Assembly: GCF_015767435.1 (NCBI RefSeq)
Contig: NZ_JADWOV010000301.1
Location: 62,001 to 126,000 of the forward strand
Reading direction: 5' to 3'
DNA length: 64,000 bases
Origin: Polaribacter sp. BAL334
GTDB taxonomy: Bacteria > Bacteroidota > Bacteroidia > Flavobacteriales > Flavobacteriaceae
The first letter of the stretch is position 1. Each line of letters begins with the position of its first letter. Below the pieces are notes generated by a model. The model was not told the origin of the DNA and searched no databases. It saw only the letters and a program-made list of their open reading frames with translations. The translations under genes and the position numbers were made by a program. This document shows positions 63,860-64,000 of the stretch, piece by piece.

Positions 63860-64000
63860 ATGAAAATCATTTTTATTTGGATGACATTGCTTTTCACGAG
63901 TATCAGTTTTTCACAAATTAAAATTTCGGGTAAAATTACCGATAAAATTACAGGTGATAGAATTCCTTCTGTAACCATCTCATCATCTAAAGAAAATGGA
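63860..64000 (+). CDS. Start of an exported protein with a carboxypeptidase-D-regulatory-like domain (probably a TonB receptor)
   Basis: The first 47 codons are present. A signal peptide (IFIWMTLLFTSISFSQ) is followed by IKISGKITDKITGDRIPSVT, the start of a carboxypeptidase-regulatory-like beta domain that commonly precedes the plug of Bacteroidota TonB-dependent receptors. The gene runs off the right edge, so the receptor call is inference. Confidence 0.65.
   Translation, partial: MKIIFIWMTLLFTSISFSQIKISGKITDKITGDRIPSVTISSSKENG

Noticed and set aside
1..64000. CRISPR arrays, tRNA or rRNA genes, prophage or insertion sequences.
   Set aside because: No regularly spaced repeats, no recognisable RNA genes, and no transposase, integrase or phage genes were found by reading. 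A tRNA or RNA covariance scan could not be run.

Overview
The window is AT-rich chromosomal DNA from a member of the Bacteroidota, almost certainly family Flavobacteriaceae and probably a marine, gliding or T9SS-bearing genus near Polaribacter or Tenacibaculum. Four kinds of evidence point there: gliding and type IX secretion genes (gldB, gldC, porG, a PorP/SprF protein); the order porG-uppS-bamA-skp-skp; promoters of the Bacteroidota form TTTG-N(18-21)-TAnnTTTG with almost no Shine-Dalgarno sites; and a DnaG primase of the zinc-free flavobacterial type. The genus is inference. I see no rRNA, tRNA, CRISPR array, prophage or complete insertion sequence. It reads as mostly core chromosome with short dispersed repeats.

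Layout. Bases 1-8000 are mainly minus strand: the end of a beta-barrel protein, a PAP2-like membrane protein coupled to rpoN, asnS, an MMPL/RND exporter, frr and pyrH, with a MITE-like inverted-repeat element between the last two. Bases 8.2-13.7 kb hold tig, clpP, clpX and dnaG. Bases 13.9-18.6 kb hold a 43-residue small protein gene, nadE, gldB-gldC, a folK-deoxynucleoside kinase fusion and a PorP/SprF protein. Bases 18.6-25 kb are the minus-strand envelope block (porG, uppS, bamA, two OmpH/Skp chaperones, murI). Bases 25-37.6 kb hold nadK-CBS, pdxJ followed by a hydrolase, a binding-protein-like protein, a MazG-like protein and two small membrane proteins, then a large BNR-propeller protein, aroA, queA, rlmN and a polyprenyl synthase.

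Bases 37.6-64 kb are more accessory: an OmpA-like secreted protein of unknown function, a TonB receptor, a GH3-type ligase, a DUF2797 protein, a Cof-type phosphatase with a LacI regulator, a three-gene glycosyltransferase operon, and an operon of FAD oxidoreductase, membrane Fe-S protein and MORN-repeat protein. These are followed by a GH113-like protein, a UspA protein, a phosphoesterase, an M16 peptidase, a queuosine-precursor transporter, a DUF547 protein, an arsenosugar-type cluster (peroxidase-like protein, radical SAM ArsS, DUF2064 glycosyltransferase), and the start of a protein with a carboxypeptidase-like domain.

How they work together. Much of the window serves the cell envelope: undecaprenyl phosphate and D-glutamate for peptidoglycan, BamA and its chaperones for outer-membrane barrels, PorG and the Gld proteins for type IX secretion and gliding, and a glycolipid-like transferase set. 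A second theme is housekeeping: translation (asnS, frr, rlmN, queA), proteolysis (tig-clpP-clpX) and cofactors (nadE, nadK, pdxJ, folK, isoprenoids). Start codons were moved downstream of the longest reading frame wherever family alignment, an ATG, or a promoter inside the longer frame required it. The features I consider most worth following are a GC-rich palindromic repeat lying in frame inside aroA, the frr-pyrH inverted-repeat element, the zinc-free primase, the small protein gene with its own promoter and terminator, and the MORN/Fe-S/FAD operon.
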